A DNA stretch of 15,653 nt from the NCBI GenBank assembly GCA_947441745.1, contig CANEUJ010000026.1, positions 1 to 15,653 of the forward strand, read 5' to 3'. Position 1 is the stretch's first letter. Every line of letters starts with the position of its first letter. The position numbers and the translations under genes are program-made. The notes beneath the pieces are model-generated. The model worked only from the letters and a program-made list of their open reading frames with translations. It searched no databases and was not told the origin of the DNA. Origin of the DNA: Neisseriaceae bacterium (lineage in GTDB: Bacteria > Pseudomonadota > Gammaproteobacteria > Burkholderiales > UBA11063). Positions 6,819 through 14,451 of this stretch are shown piece by piece.

Positions 6819-7380
6819 AGTTGGGGTATCTGGAGATATTGGGTCTTTCTCTGAAGAGGCAGGTTTTAAATATATCAAAAAGTCCCTACTAGAAGATGCA
6901 AAGCTAATTTATTTAATAGATATGGACGGGGTAATGTCAGCTCTGGATGCTGGAGTTATTAACATTGGTATATTTCCAGTTGTCAATAATAATAGCGGGC
7001 TGGTATGGCCTGCCTTTGAAGCTATGGGTAACTACTCGTTTAAGATTATAGATGAAATGCATTTAGATATTGAACAGTGTATATTTGCCAAAAAAACTAT
7101 GTCATTGAGAGAAATAAGTGCGATTTATTCATATCCGCCCGCATTTAATCAGTGTAAAATATTTTTAAATACAGAGGTATCTGGTATACCGCAAGTTATT
7201 TGGGAAGACATGGCGAAAGCTGCACGTGATTTGGCTAATGATAAATTACCTAAAGATGCTGCTGTTATTGGTTCAAAGAACTCGGCAACTACCTATGGGC
7301 TTACTGTTTTGTCAAGCAACATACAGGATGTTAAACCTAATGTAACCATGTTTGTTGTAGTTTCCAAGGGTTGTGATTAA
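6808..7380 (+). CDS. Prephenate dehydratase, catalytic domain only, divergent
   Basis: This protein likely converts prephenate to phenylpyruvate, the phenylalanine precursor. The 190 residues align with the two-lobed dehydratase fold: GDIGSFSEEA 9-18, GIFPVVNNNSG 54-64, YSYPPAFNQC 107-116, AAVIGSKNSATTYGL 151-165 and NIQDVKPNVTMF 171-182. Usual motifs are altered: the ENS motif reads NNNS, SHPQA reads SYPPA and TRF reads TMF, although the key Thr (T180) remains. The ACT domain that normally gives phenylalanine feedback control is absent, because the protein ends right after the catalytic domain. It overlaps the DAHP synthase gene by 11 bases and its TAA overlaps the chorismate mutase ATG by one base, like a pheA split in two and rearranged. 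A related prephenate-processing activity is possible. Confidence 0.82.
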   Translation: MTTKVGVSGDIGSFSEEAGFKYIKKSLLEDAKLIYLIDMDGVMSALDAGVINIGIFPVVNNNSGLVWPAFEAMGNYSFKIIDEMHLDIEQCIFAKKTMSLREISAIYSYPPAFNQCKIFLNTEVSGIPQVIWEDMAKAARDLANDKLPKDAAVIGSKNSATTYGLTVLSSNIQDVKPNVTMFVVVSKGCD

Positions 7381-7652
7381 TGATGCAAGAATTAGAACAC
7401 CTTAGAACCATAATTGATGATATAGATAGTCAGTTACTTTGTTTGCTAGCTAAACGTCAAGAAATAGTAAAGCAAGTTGGCGAATTTAAACTTAAGCAGA
7501 ATATTCCAGTTTTGGATCAAGCTCGTGAGGACTCTCTCTATAAATACCACCAAGAATTAAGTACTAAATACGGGTTGTCTTTTGATTTTATTCAGGATTT
7601 ATTCGCTATGATTATGGAACATTCTAGAAAAACCCAAAGAGAAATTAAATAA
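7380..7652 (+). CDS. Chorismate mutase, AroQ class, free-standing
   Basis: This 90-residue all-helical enzyme turns chorismate into prephenate, feeding phenylalanine and tyrosine. It lines up with the mutase domain of E. coli PheA with a constant offset of two, and every active-site residue is kept: R9, R26, K37, D46, R49, E50, S82 and Q86. The start is ATG at 7380 (TAATG junction with the dehydratase gene) or the next codon, ATG at 7383; an AAGGG about 9 bases upstream fits either. In many proteobacteria this domain is fused to prephenate dehydratase; here the two are separate neighbours in the order dehydratase then mutase. Confidence 0.93.
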   Translation: MMQELEHLRTIIDDIDSQLLCLLAKRQEIVKQVGEFKLKQNIPVLDQAREDSLYKYHQELSTKYGLSFDFIQDLFAMIMEHSRKTQREIK

Positions 7653-7664
7653 GGAAGTTAATAT

Positions 7665-8744
7665 ATGTCAGGCAATACTTTTGGGCAAACATTCAAAATA
7701 AGCACTTGTGGTGAATCTCATGGTGGTGCTGTTGGTGTCATTATTGATGGTTGTCCATCAGGTATATCTATTACTGAAGCTGAGATTCAATATGAGTTAG
7801 ATAGAAGAAAGCCAGGGCAGAGTAAAATAACTACTCCAAGAGCAGAAAGTGATATTATACATATACTCTCAGGTGTATTTGACGGTGTTACAACTGGTAC
7901 GCCAATTTTACTTCTAGCATATAATAAAGATGCACGATCTGAAGATTATGATGAACTAAAAAAAGTTTTTCGCCCATCTCATGCTGATTATACTTATCTA
8001 CAGAAATATGGTCTTCGTGATTATCGTGGTAGTGGTAGGGCGAGTGCGAGAGAGACACTAGCTCGTGTTGCCTCAGGTGCAATAGCTAAAAAATATCTAA
8101 AACAAAAACTAGGTATTGAAATTATAAGCTACGTCGAACAAGTTGGTAAAATAAAAACCACTATTGATTATAAAAACATCACAATTGATGATGTAGAGTC
8201 TAATATTATTCGTTGTCCAGATAGTGCTGTTGCCAATAAAATGATAGATTTTATTGATGAAGTAAAACAAAGTGGAGATTCTATAGGTGGTGTTATTAAG
8301 TGTATTATTAAAAACGTACCCTCAGGCTTAGGTGAGCCTGTATTTGATAAGCTACATGCTGATTTGGGTAAGGCTATGCTTAGTATCAACGCCGTAAAGG
8401 GGTTTGAGATAGGCTCTGGGTTTGCTGGGGTTGAGCTTTTAGGTAGTGTGCATAATGATCCTTTTATGCTAATTGATGATAAAGTTAGAACTAAGACTAA
8501 TCATGCTGGTGGTATATTAGGCGGTATCAGTAATGGTGAAGATATTTATTTTAGAGTAGCTTTTAAATCAGTATCCACAATTAACAAATTGCAAAACACA
8601 CTCAATCTAAACAATGAAGAAGTTGAGCTAAGAGCAGAAGGGCGTCATGATCCATGTGTATTACCGCGTGCTGTCCCTATAGTTGATGCGATGGCGGCTC
8701 TAGTTATTATTGATCACTATTTAAGACAAAAGAGCTATGCCTGA
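7665..8744 (+). CDS. aroC: Chorismate synthase
   Basis: This FMN-dependent enzyme makes chorismate from 5-enolpyruvylshikimate 3-phosphate, the last shikimate step. The 359 residues carry the family signatures: GESHGG with H19, RPSHAD with H106, GSGRASARETLARVASGA (122-139), GGILGGISNG, and RHDPC 327-331. There are no visible anomalies. AAGGAAG at 7651-7657 overlaps the stop of the preceding mutase gene and lies 7 bases before the ATG. The 3' end overlaps aroA by 8 bases. Its product is the branch point for both the trp genes upstream and the mutase immediately upstream. Confidence 0.97.
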   Translation: MSGNTFGQTFKISTCGESHGGAVGVIIDGCPSGISITEAEIQYELDRRKPGQSKITTPRAESDIIHILSGVFDGVTTGTPILLLAYNKDARSEDYDELKKVFRPSHADYTYLQKYGLRDYRGSGRASARETLARVASGAIAKKYLKQKLGIEIISYVEQVGKIKTTIDYKNITIDDVESNIIRCPDSAVANKMIDFIDEVKQSGDSIGGVIKCIIKNVPSGLGEPVFDKLHADLGKAMLSINAVKGFEIGSGFAGVELLGSVHNDPFMLIDDKVRTKTNHAGGILGGISNGEDIYFRVAFKSVSTINKLQNTLNLNNEEVELRAEGRHDPCVLPRAVPIVDAMAALVIIDHYLRQKSYA

Positions 8745-10029
8745 TATCTACCTAGCACCTATTACCAAAACACCCAAAGCAACCCTCAGTCTACCTGGGT
8801 CTAAAAGCATTGCTAATCGAGTTTTATTACTTGCTGCAGTTGCTAATGGGGATAGTATTATACATAATGTACCTGAAGTTGCAGAAGATGTTGTTTTAAT
8901 GCTAGAAGCACTTACAACATTAGGTGTCATTATTCAAAAAATATCTCATAAAGATAATTTATCATCCTATAAAATCAGTGGTGGTAATGGGGTTTTTCCA
9001 GTTAAAAATGCGAGTATATTTTGTGGTAATTCTGGTACTAGTATTAGGTTTTTAACTAGTATGTTAGCTTTTATGGATGGGCAATATGAATTAACTGGGA
9101 TTGAACGTATGAAAGAGCGTCCAATCTCAGATTTGGTTGAAGCAATACAAATGGTTGGAGCTGATATTACTTATTCAGAAAATATTGGCTATCCACCGCT
9201 AAATACTGGTATGTTTATAGATAATAAAATAGCAGTTATCAATATTAGTGGTCGTGTATCAAGTCAATATCTAACTGGATTATTGATGGCATTACCATTA
9301 TTAAGACGTAAAATTACTGTTTCAATAAAAGATGAGTTAATTTCAAAACCTTATATCGATATAACCGTTGCAATTATGCAAAAGTTTGGGTGTCATATAG
9401 AAATTAATGGTAGTGATTATACAATTAATCCAATTGAATATCTAAAGGCTGTAGAATATACCATAGAGCCTGATGCAAGCTCAGCTAGTTATTTTCTAGC
9501 TTTAGGTGCCATTAGGGGGGATATCACTATAAATAATTTAAGCAATAACAGCTTACAAGGTGATAAAGAGTTTGCGAAATGTTTAGATATTATGGGTGCA
9601 GAGGTTAGTTATCAAACTAATGCTATAAATGTTAGATCAAAATTTATTAAACCTATAAATATAAATATGGAAGCTATGCCTGATGTAGCTATGACATTAG
9701 CAGTTTTGGCGTTATTTGCTCATGGTACAAGTGTTATAACAGGCATTAGGAGTTGGAAGGTAAAAGAAACAGATAGAATACTAGCAATGTATACTGAGCT
9801 TACAAAGCTAGGTGCTAGTGTTTCAATAACTGATGATAGTATAGAAATCTCCCCTCCAGCTAAGATTAATCCAGATGTAGCGATAGATACTTATAACGAC
9901 CATAGGATGGCAATGTGTTTTTCACTAGTTGTAGCCTACGGAGTTCCCGTTACAATAAGAGAGTATCAATGCGTTGGAAAAACCTTTGCTAATTATTTTG
10001 ATATATTTAAACAAATTTGCTATATATAA
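8737..10029 (+). CDS. aroA: 3-phosphoshikimate 1-carboxyvinyltransferase (EPSP synthase)
   Basis: This enzyme transfers the enolpyruvyl group of PEP to shikimate 3-phosphate, giving EPSP for AroC. The 430 residues include LPGSKSIANR (19-28, with K23, S24, R28), GNSGTSIR 97-104, ERPI 127-130, SSQYLTGLLMALP 175-187, DASSASYF 246-253, catalytic D316 and E344 (SWKVKETDR), YNDHRMAM 386-393 and KTF 415-417. It is a class I-like enzyme, but Phe105 replaces the Pro that normally follows GTxxR, and GIERM replaces the usual GDPRM. It is the last gene of the supraoperon and overlaps aroC by 8 bases. No clear rho-independent terminator follows. Confidence 0.95.
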   Translation: MPDIYLAPITKTPKATLSLPGSKSIANRVLLLAAVANGDSIIHNVPEVAEDVVLMLEALTTLGVIIQKISHKDNLSSYKISGGNGVFPVKNASIFCGNSGTSIRFLTSMLAFMDGQYELTGIERMKERPISDLVEAIQMVGADITYSENIGYPPLNTGMFIDNKIAVINISGRVSSQYLTGLLMALPLLRRKITVSIKDELISKPYIDITVAIMQKFGCHIEINGSDYTINPIEYLKAVEYTIEPDASSASYFLALGAIRGDITINNLSNNSLQGDKEFAKCLDIMGAEVSYQTNAINVRSKFIKPININMEAMPDVAMTLAVLALFAHGTSVITGIRSWKVKETDRILAMYTELTKLGASVSITDDSIEISPPAKINPDVAIDTYNDHRMAMCFSLVVAYGVPVTIREYQCVGKTFANYFDIFKQICYI

Positions 10030-10093
10030 CAAATACAAAACTGATACTATAATTAAATGTTATAAATTAAATTACAAAATTTAGAGTAAATTA

Positions 10094-10122
10094 TTGACAA
10101 TAGAGGGCTAACGCGGTATAAT
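10094..10122 (+). promoter_or_regulatory. Consensus sigma-70 promoter of the tRNA cluster
   Basis: TTGACA at 10094-10099 and TATAAT at 10117-10122 are both perfect consensus hexamers with the ideal 17-bp spacer. The -10 lies 41 bases before the first tRNA base, leaving a short leader for 5' processing. It is the strongest promoter seen in the window, as expected for stable RNA genes. The 64 bases between aroA and it are AT-rich with no gene or clear terminator. Confidence 0.9.
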
Positions 10123-10163
10123 TACGCTCTCTTGGTTAGTAATATTACACCAAGAATTTTTGT

Positions 10164-10241
10164 CGGGGCGTAGCGCAGTCTGGTTAGCGCACTTGATTTG
10201 GGATCAAGGGGTCGTGAGTTCGAATCCCACCGCCCCGACCA
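10164..10241 (+). tRNA. tRNA-Pro (UGG)
   Basis: A full cloverleaf: acceptor CGGGGCG paired with CGCCCCG, D-arm GCGC, anticodon stem CTTGA/TCAAG with loop TTTGGGA (anticodon TGG at 10199-10201), T-loop TTCGAAT, discriminator A and an encoded CCA (10239-10241). It is the first gene of the three-tRNA transcript. Confidence 0.96.
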
Positions 10242-10259
10242 CTTTTAGTCATTAAAAGT
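10241..10259 (+). other. Small hairpin in the tRNA-Pro/tRNA-Arg spacer
   Basis: ACTTTTA (10241-10247) and TAAAAGT (10253-10259) form a 7-bp stem with a 5-base loop, beginning at the last base of the CCA of tRNA-Pro. A second small stem TGCG/CGCA follows (10260-10271). Such spacer stems can guide endonuclease processing of polycistronic tRNA precursors. The role here is inference, and the absence of a T-run argues against termination. Confidence 0.4.
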
Positions 10260-10281
10260 TGCGAGTACGCAAGTAACTTAG

Positions 10282-10358
10282 GCGCTCGTAGCTCAGCTGG
10301 ATAGAGCACCGGCCTTCTAAGCCGGGGGTCACAGGTTCGAGTCCTGTCGGGCGCACCA
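10282..10358 (+). tRNA. tRNA-Arg (UCU)
   Basis: Acceptor GCGCTCG pairs with CGGGCGC (one T-G wobble). The D-arm is GCTC/GAGC, the anticodon stem CCGGC/GCCGG has loop CTTCTAA (anticodon TCT at 10316-10318), the T-arm is ACAGG/CCTGT, and the discriminator A is followed by an encoded CCA at 10356-10358. It reads AGA/AGG codons, which are relatively frequent arginine codons in AT-rich genomes. Confidence 0.96.
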
Positions 10359-10363
10359 TCAAT

Positions 10364-10440
10364 GGTGAATGTAGCTCAGTTGGTAGAGTCCCGGATTGTG
10401 ATTCCGGTTGTCGTGGGTTCGAGCCCCATCATTCACCCCA
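10364..10440 (+). tRNA. tRNA-His (GUG)
   Basis: The anticodon stem CCGGA/TCCGG has loop TTGTGAT (anticodon GTG at 10398-10400). The acceptor GTGAATG pairs with CATTCAC, and the extra G at -1 (10364) faces C73 (10437), the identity element of histidine tRNAs in bacteria. CCA is encoded at 10438-10440. It lies 5 bases after tRNA-Arg, so the two are surely co-transcribed. No strong terminator hairpin follows, only AT-rich sequence. Confidence 0.96.
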
Positions 10441-10486
10441 TATAATTAAATATATATAAATTAGCCCGTCAGCATTTACTTAAATT

Positions 10487-10495
10487 TGATATAAT
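10487..10495 (+). promoter_or_regulatory. Possible extended -10 promoter of the L,D-transpeptidase gene
   Basis: TGATATAAT matches TGnTATAAT exactly, with the hexamer at 10490-10495. It lies 41 bases before the preferred ATG at 10537. No good -35 hexamer is seen at normal spacing. Read-through from the tRNA transcript is also possible, because no terminator is evident between them. Confidence 0.5.
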
Positions 10496-10536
10496 CACAA
10501 GCTATATTTAATAATTACATACTGATGGAGTATTTA

Positions 10537-12195
10537 ATGCGTAGGTTTAAAACCCTTTTTATTACTGTTTTATTTAATATATTTACCATTTGTAATGCTG
10601 ATGATAATCTAAATATATCAATCCTACACTCTAATTTATCTTCTAATCCAGTTATGTGTTTCGAGGATATGCGTTGTAAAAATGCAAACTCATTAAAAGA
10701 ATTTTATAAAAAAAATAATTATAATCTAAAGTGGTTTGATGATGGTAAACTAACTTCATCAGCACAAAATCTAATCGCAACTTTAAATACCGCTTATAAA
10801 GATGGTCTAACTCCAAAAAACTATCATACCAAACAAATTAATTCTTTAATTAAAGAATTAGATTCTGATGACGAAAATTCCAATAAAGTAATTGTTAGCC
10901 TTGAATTAACACTGAGTGATGCTTTCTTAATCTATTCTAATGATTTATATTATGGGATGCTTGATGTAAAAAAAGTTTATCCAGAATGGGGGGGGATTAA
11001 AAAACCTATAGATAATCTGAAAGAGTTAGAATCAGCTACCAGTGATTCTAAGCTAACTATTAAAAATCTTGAACCTAAGTATCCTGGATATAGCAAGTTA
11101 AAAGAAAAGCTTCAAGGCTATCAAGAAATTTATGCTTCAGGTGGCTTCGTCCATGTTCCTGAAAGCGGCACTATGGATATAGGTGATAAGGGAGACAATG
11201 TAAAAGCTCTACGTAACAGATTATATATGAGTGGTGAACTAAATACCGAGGGTGGAAATAAATTTGATGAAGAGCTTCAAAAGGCAGTAATGCAGTTTCA
11301 ATTAAACAGCGGACTATTTGATGATGGTATTGTTGAAAGTGACACACTAGTAGAACTAAACTTACCCATTAAGAATCGTATTCGCCAAATTGAGTTAAAT
11401 ATGGATAAAATGAGGTTATTACCTATGGATTTGAATGATGATTATATATTGGTTAATTTACCTGGGTATTATCTAAAAGTAATCCATGAAGGTAAAGATG
11501 TTTTAACTATGGATATTGCTGTTGGTGGTTCTGAGCATCCTAGCTGCGTTTTAAATAGTAAAATTGATCATTTGGTTTTAAACCCATATTGGAATATCCC
11601 TGCACAAATAGCTGAGAGTGAGATATGGGCTAGTGTTTTAAAAGATCCTAACTATTTGAATAATAAACATGTTCAAGTGCTTAAAAAACAAAATGGTGAA
11701 TATAAGATAACTGATCCAAAAGGATTTAATTGGTCTAAGATGACAAAAAAAGAGTTCAATAGCTATCGTTACCGTCAGTCTCCAGGAGAGCAAAATGCTT
11801 TAGGTAAAGTCAAATTCTATTTTCCAAACAACTGTGGAATTTATTTACATGACTCAAATGAGCGTGATTTATTTGATATATATCAGCGCGATTTCAGCCA
11901 TGGGTGCATTCGTATTAGTCAGCCACTTAATCTATCAACTTATGTGTTAAACAGTCAAAAACAATGGTCGGCACATAAGGTAAATGACATGTTTCAAAAT
12001 GATATTAATAAAACTGTAAAATTAGTTAAGCCTTTTAATGTATATATAACTTATCTTACTGCGTTTGATGGTGATGATGATTTTGTTCAATTTAGGCGTG
12101 ATATTTATGGGTTTGATAAGAAGGTAAATCTGTCTAATTATTCAGGATTTATGCCTAAAAAAATAGAGATAGAGAGTGAAGTAGTCAATAATTAA
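10537..12195 (+). CDS. Secreted murein L,D-transpeptidase, YcbB/LdtD type
   Basis: This enzyme likely forms 3-3 cross-links between diaminopimelate residues of peptidoglycan in the periplasm. The start was moved from the in-frame ATG at 10525 to 10537, because GGAG at 10527-10530 lies 6 bases before 10537 and nothing suitable precedes 10525. This gives 552 residues. Residues 1-21 are a signal peptide (MRRFK, hydrophobic stretch, CNA before DDN). An N-terminal scaffold domain reaches about residue 200, followed by a peptidoglycan-binding domain at about 210-275 (GDKGDNVKALRNRL, then AVMQFQ). The YkuD catalytic domain begins near residue 302. Its NPYWNIP, RQSPGEQNALGKVKF, LHD and SHGCIR motifs are typical of the YcbB branch, with catalytic C457 and H455. 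It is monocistronic by spacing. Confidence 0.93.
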   Translation: MRRFKTLFITVLFNIFTICNADDNLNISILHSNLSSNPVMCFEDMRCKNANSLKEFYKKNNYNLKWFDDGKLTSSAQNLIATLNTAYKDGLTPKNYHTKQINSLIKELDSDDENSNKVIVSLELTLSDAFLIYSNDLYYGMLDVKKVYPEWGGIKKPIDNLKELESATSDSKLTIKNLEPKYPGYSKLKEKLQGYQEIYASGGFVHVPESGTMDIGDKGDNVKALRNRLYMSGELNTEGGNKFDEELQKAVMQFQLNSGLFDDGIVESDTLVELNLPIKNRIRQIELNMDKMRLLPMDLNDDYILVNLPGYYLKVIHEGKDVLTMDIAVGGSEHPSCVLNSKIDHLVLNPYWNIPAQIAESEIWASVLKDPNYLNNKHVQVLKKQNGEYKITDPKGFNWSKMTKKEFNSYRYRQSPGEQNALGKVKFYFPNNCGIYLHDSNERDLFDIYQRDFSHGCIRISQPLNLSTYVLNSQKQWSAHKVNDMFQNDINKTVKLVKPFNVYITYLTAFDGDDDFVQFRRDIYGFDKKVNLSNYSGFMPKKIEIESEVVNN

Positions 12196-12224
12196 TTGTA
12201 TTAGCAGTTTATAAAAATTACATA

Positions 12225-12233
12225 TGCTACAAT
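12225..12233 (+). promoter_or_regulatory. Possible extended -10 promoter before plsC
   Basis: TGCTACAAT is one base from TGnTATAAT, in the 92-base gap after the transpeptidase gene and 54 bases before the acyltransferase ATG. No convincing -35 element is seen. Weak evidence. Confidence 0.3.
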
Positions 12234-12287
12234 ATTGAAATTAAAATTTTACCTAAAGCCACTTTTATTCAAAATATAGGATTCATT

Positions 12288-13013
12288 ATGCAAGCTCCTA
12301 CTCTTGAGATTCGTATTCGATCCTTAATATTATGGTCGATTATGAGCGTTTACTCAATAATTATTTTTATTATTGGTGTTGTTATATATCCATTACCTGC
12401 CATTAAGCGTCATAAGGTAATCATAACTTGGACTTGGCTCTTTAATTTTTGTGCCAGAAATATCTGTAATGTTCAATATAATGTTATAGGTAAAGAAAAT
12501 ATTATGAAAACTCCTGCTATTATAGCAAGTAACCACCAATCAATCTGGGAGACGCTTTGTTTTAGCCAGATTTTTCCGCAGCATGTTTGGATTCTTAAAA
12601 AGTCCCTTTTGAAAATTCCTTTTTTTGGTTGGGCATTAAAAATCTCAGCCCCTATTGGTATTGATAGAAGTGCTGGTAATAATGCCATGAAAGAAGTTCT
12701 TCGTGAAGGCTTAGATAGGTTTAAACAAGGTTTTTGGATTATCGCTTTTCCAGAAGGTACACGAATAGCACCCAAAACACGTAAAAAATATAAATCAGGT
12801 ATAGCTCGTTTGGCTATTTTACTTGATGCTCCAATACTACCAGTTGCTCATAATGCAGGATATTGTTGTCCAAGAAGCGGTTTATGGTTATATCCTGGTA
12901 CGGTTACTGTCAAAATTTGCCCACCAATTTTTAGATCAAGTGATGATGTGTTACTTCTAACTGAAGAGTTAGAGTCTTGTATAAATAGTGAACTAGATAA
13001 ACTAGGGGGATAG
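12288..13013 (+). CDS. plsC: 1-acyl-sn-glycerol-3-phosphate acyltransferase, PlsC family
   Basis: This inner-membrane enzyme probably adds the second acyl chain to lysophosphatidic acid, giving phosphatidic acid for phospholipid synthesis. The 241 residues begin with a hydrophobic membrane segment at about 12-36. Family blocks follow: the catalytic NHQSIWE (H83, with E88 at the acidic position, a HQSxWET variant common in beta- and gammaproteobacteria), GIDRS 124-128, FPEGTR 154-159 and PILPVAHN 182-189. AGGA at 12278-12281 lies 6 bases before the ATG. It converges on purA with 32 bases between stops. Paralogues acting on other acyl acceptors have the same motifs, so the substrate is inferred. 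Confidence 0.88.
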   Translation: MQAPTLEIRIRSLILWSIMSVYSIIIFIIGVVIYPLPAIKRHKVIITWTWLFNFCARNICNVQYNVIGKENIMKTPAIIASNHQSIWETLCFSQIFPQHVWILKKSLLKIPFFGWALKISAPIGIDRSAGNNAMKEVLREGLDRFKQGFWIIAFPEGTRIAPKTRKKYKSGIARLAILLDAPILPVAHNAGYCCPRSGLWLYPGTVTVKICPPIFRSSDDVLLLTEELESCINSELDKLGG

Positions 13014-13040
13014 TATAGGTTTATCTATAACTATAACCCC
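13006..13040. terminator. Possible hairpin between convergent plsC and purA
   Basis: GGGG at 13006-13009 and CCCC at 13037-13040 bracket imperfect complementary arms (ATAGTATAG against CTATAACTAT with bulges). It lies in the 32-base convergent gap and overlaps the end of plsC. It could serve as a bidirectional terminator, but neither side has a clean T-run and the stem is bulged, so the call is weak. Confidence 0.3.
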
Positions 13041-13045
13041 ATGCT

Positions 13046-14341
13046 TTACTTAAATAATGTATCTTTTATTAAGATGGTTTCACTACGATCTGGCCCAGTT
13101 GAAATAATATCAATTTTAGTTTCTACTATCTCTTCAATTCGCCGTAAGTAGTTTTTGGCAGCTTGTGGTAGTGCATCGTATTTAGTTATACCAGCAGTAG
13201 TATCTGCCCATCCAGGCATAGTTTCATATATTGGCTCACAGCCAACAACTAAGTCAGAACCAAAAGGAAGAATGTCATATTCTTTATCATTTCTAACATA
13301 CCCAATACAGATTTTTATTTCTTCTATTCCATCCATAACATCAAGCTTAGTGATACATAAGCCATCAATGCCATTTATTTGAACTGAGCGTTTAAGTGCT
13401 GCAGCATCAAACCAGCCACAACGACGAGCTCTACCTGTAGTGGAACCAAATTCATTGCCTCTACTAGCTAGTCCTACCCCAACTGAGTCAGTTAATTCTG
13501 TTGGAAATGGGCCAGAACCAACTCTTGTAGTATAGGCTTTTACAATTCCTAGAACATAATCTATCATTTTAGGGCTAATTCCACTACCAGTTGATGCAGC
13601 ACCTGCTACACAGTTAGAAGACGTAACAAATGGATAAGTACCTAAATCAACATCAAGTAATGTACCTTGAGCCCCTTCAAAGATAACTTTTTTATTAGCT
13701 TTTCTTAGATTAAATAGCTTACGAGATACGTCTGACACTAATGGTTTTATTTCTTCTGCATAAGATAAGGTTTGCTCCAAAGTTGTCTTATAATCAACCG
13801 TATCAACTTTATAATAATTCGCTAACATAAAATTATAATATTCCAAATTATCACGTAATTTTGTTGCAAATATATCTTTATCAAATAAATCTTGAATTCT
13901 AATTGCACGTCTAGCAACTTTGTCTTCATACGATGGTCCAATACCCCGACCAGTAGTACCAATTTTGTTGTCACCTTTTAAAGATTCACGTGCTTGATCC
14001 ATAGCTACGTGATAAGGTAGTATTAGAGGACATGCTTCTGATATCCGGAGGTTGTTTTTTACATTAACTCCGATTGATTCTACATCGTGGATTTCTTTAA
14101 GGAGAGCTTCAGGAGATACAACTACGCCATTACCAATAAGGCATAATACGCCATCATGAAGGATTCCTGAAGGTAATAAATGTAGAACGGTTTTTTTACC
14201 ATTGATAACCAGTGTGTGCCCAGCATTATGCCCACCTTGAAAACGAACAACTGCTTCCGCACTTTCAGTAAGCCAGTCAACGATTTTACCTTTACCTTCG
14301 TCACCCCACTGAGTACCTATAATTACGATATTATTGTGCAT
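13046..14341 (-). CDS. purA: Adenylosuccinate synthetase
   Basis: This enzyme joins IMP and aspartate using GTP, the first committed step from IMP to AMP. Two in-frame ATGs lie 6 bases apart (14347 and 14341). AAAGGG abuts the first but is 6 bases from the second, and starting at 14341 puts the catalytic residues at D14 and H42, matching E. coli counting from Met, so 14341 is preferred (431 residues). Motifs are GDEGKGK 13-19, GGHNAGHT, GTTGRGIGPSYEDKVARR, VGSGPFPTEL, KLDVMDG and STGPDRSET. The TGRARRCGWFDAAALKRS stretch is typical of betaproteobacterial PurA (from memory). It converges with plsC and diverges from msbA. Confidence 0.97.
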   Translation of the reverse strand: MHNNIVIIGTQWGDEGKGKIVDWLTESAEAVVRFQGGHNAGHTLVINGKKTVLHLLPSGILHDGVLCLIGNGVVVSPEALLKEIHDVESIGVNVKNNLRISEACPLILPYHVAMDQARESLKGDNKIGTTGRGIGPSYEDKVARRAIRIQDLFDKDIFATKLRDNLEYYNFMLANYYKVDTVDYKTTLEQTLSYAEEIKPLVSDVSRKLFNLRKANKKVIFEGAQGTLLDVDLGTYPFVTSSNCVAGAASTGSGISPKMIDYVLGIVKAYTTRVGSGPFPTELTDSVGVGLASRGNEFGSTTGRARRCGWFDAAALKRSVQINGIDGLCITKLDVMDGIEEIKICIGYVRNDKEYDILPFGSDLVVGCEPIYETMPGWADTTAGITKYDALPQAAKNYLRRIEEIVETKIDIISTGPDRSETILIKDTLFK

Positions 14342-14442
14342 AAGCATCCCTTTATAACATTATTAAATTTGTAAGCGTTCGATATGGTAGAATATCCTGC
14401 GTAGCAAGAATTAACTCAATTAAATTGAACACAAAACCATTG

Positions 14443-14451
14443 ATTATACCA
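14443..14451 (-). promoter_or_regulatory. Possible extended -10 promoter of purA
   Basis: On the minus strand the sequence reads TGGTATAAT, a full match to TGnTATAAT, with the hexamer at 14448-14443. It lies about 100 bases before the purA ATG, leaving a 5' leader of roughly 95 bases. A -35 match at normal spacing is weak. The site lies in the 159-base gap shared with the divergent msbA promoter region. Confidence 0.45.

Noticed and set aside
10030..10093. Rho-independent terminator after aroA
   Set aside because: The stretch is AT-rich with only weak AT complementarity and no GC stem plus T-run. Termination here, if any, must use another mechanism.
10164..10440. tRNA cluster as an integration site with attached mobile element
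   Set aside because: No integrase gene and no duplicated tRNA 3' end was found downstream; the flanks are ordinary chromosomal genes.
12473..12775. 100-residue minus-strand open frame opposite plsC
   Set aside because: It is antisense to the acyltransferase, whose motifs are conserved across this stretch; no independent coding signal.
13155..13382. 75-residue plus-strand open frame opposite purA
   Set aside because: It lies wholly antisense to the well-supported purA gene, with no ribosome binding site or recognisable product; it is a shadow.
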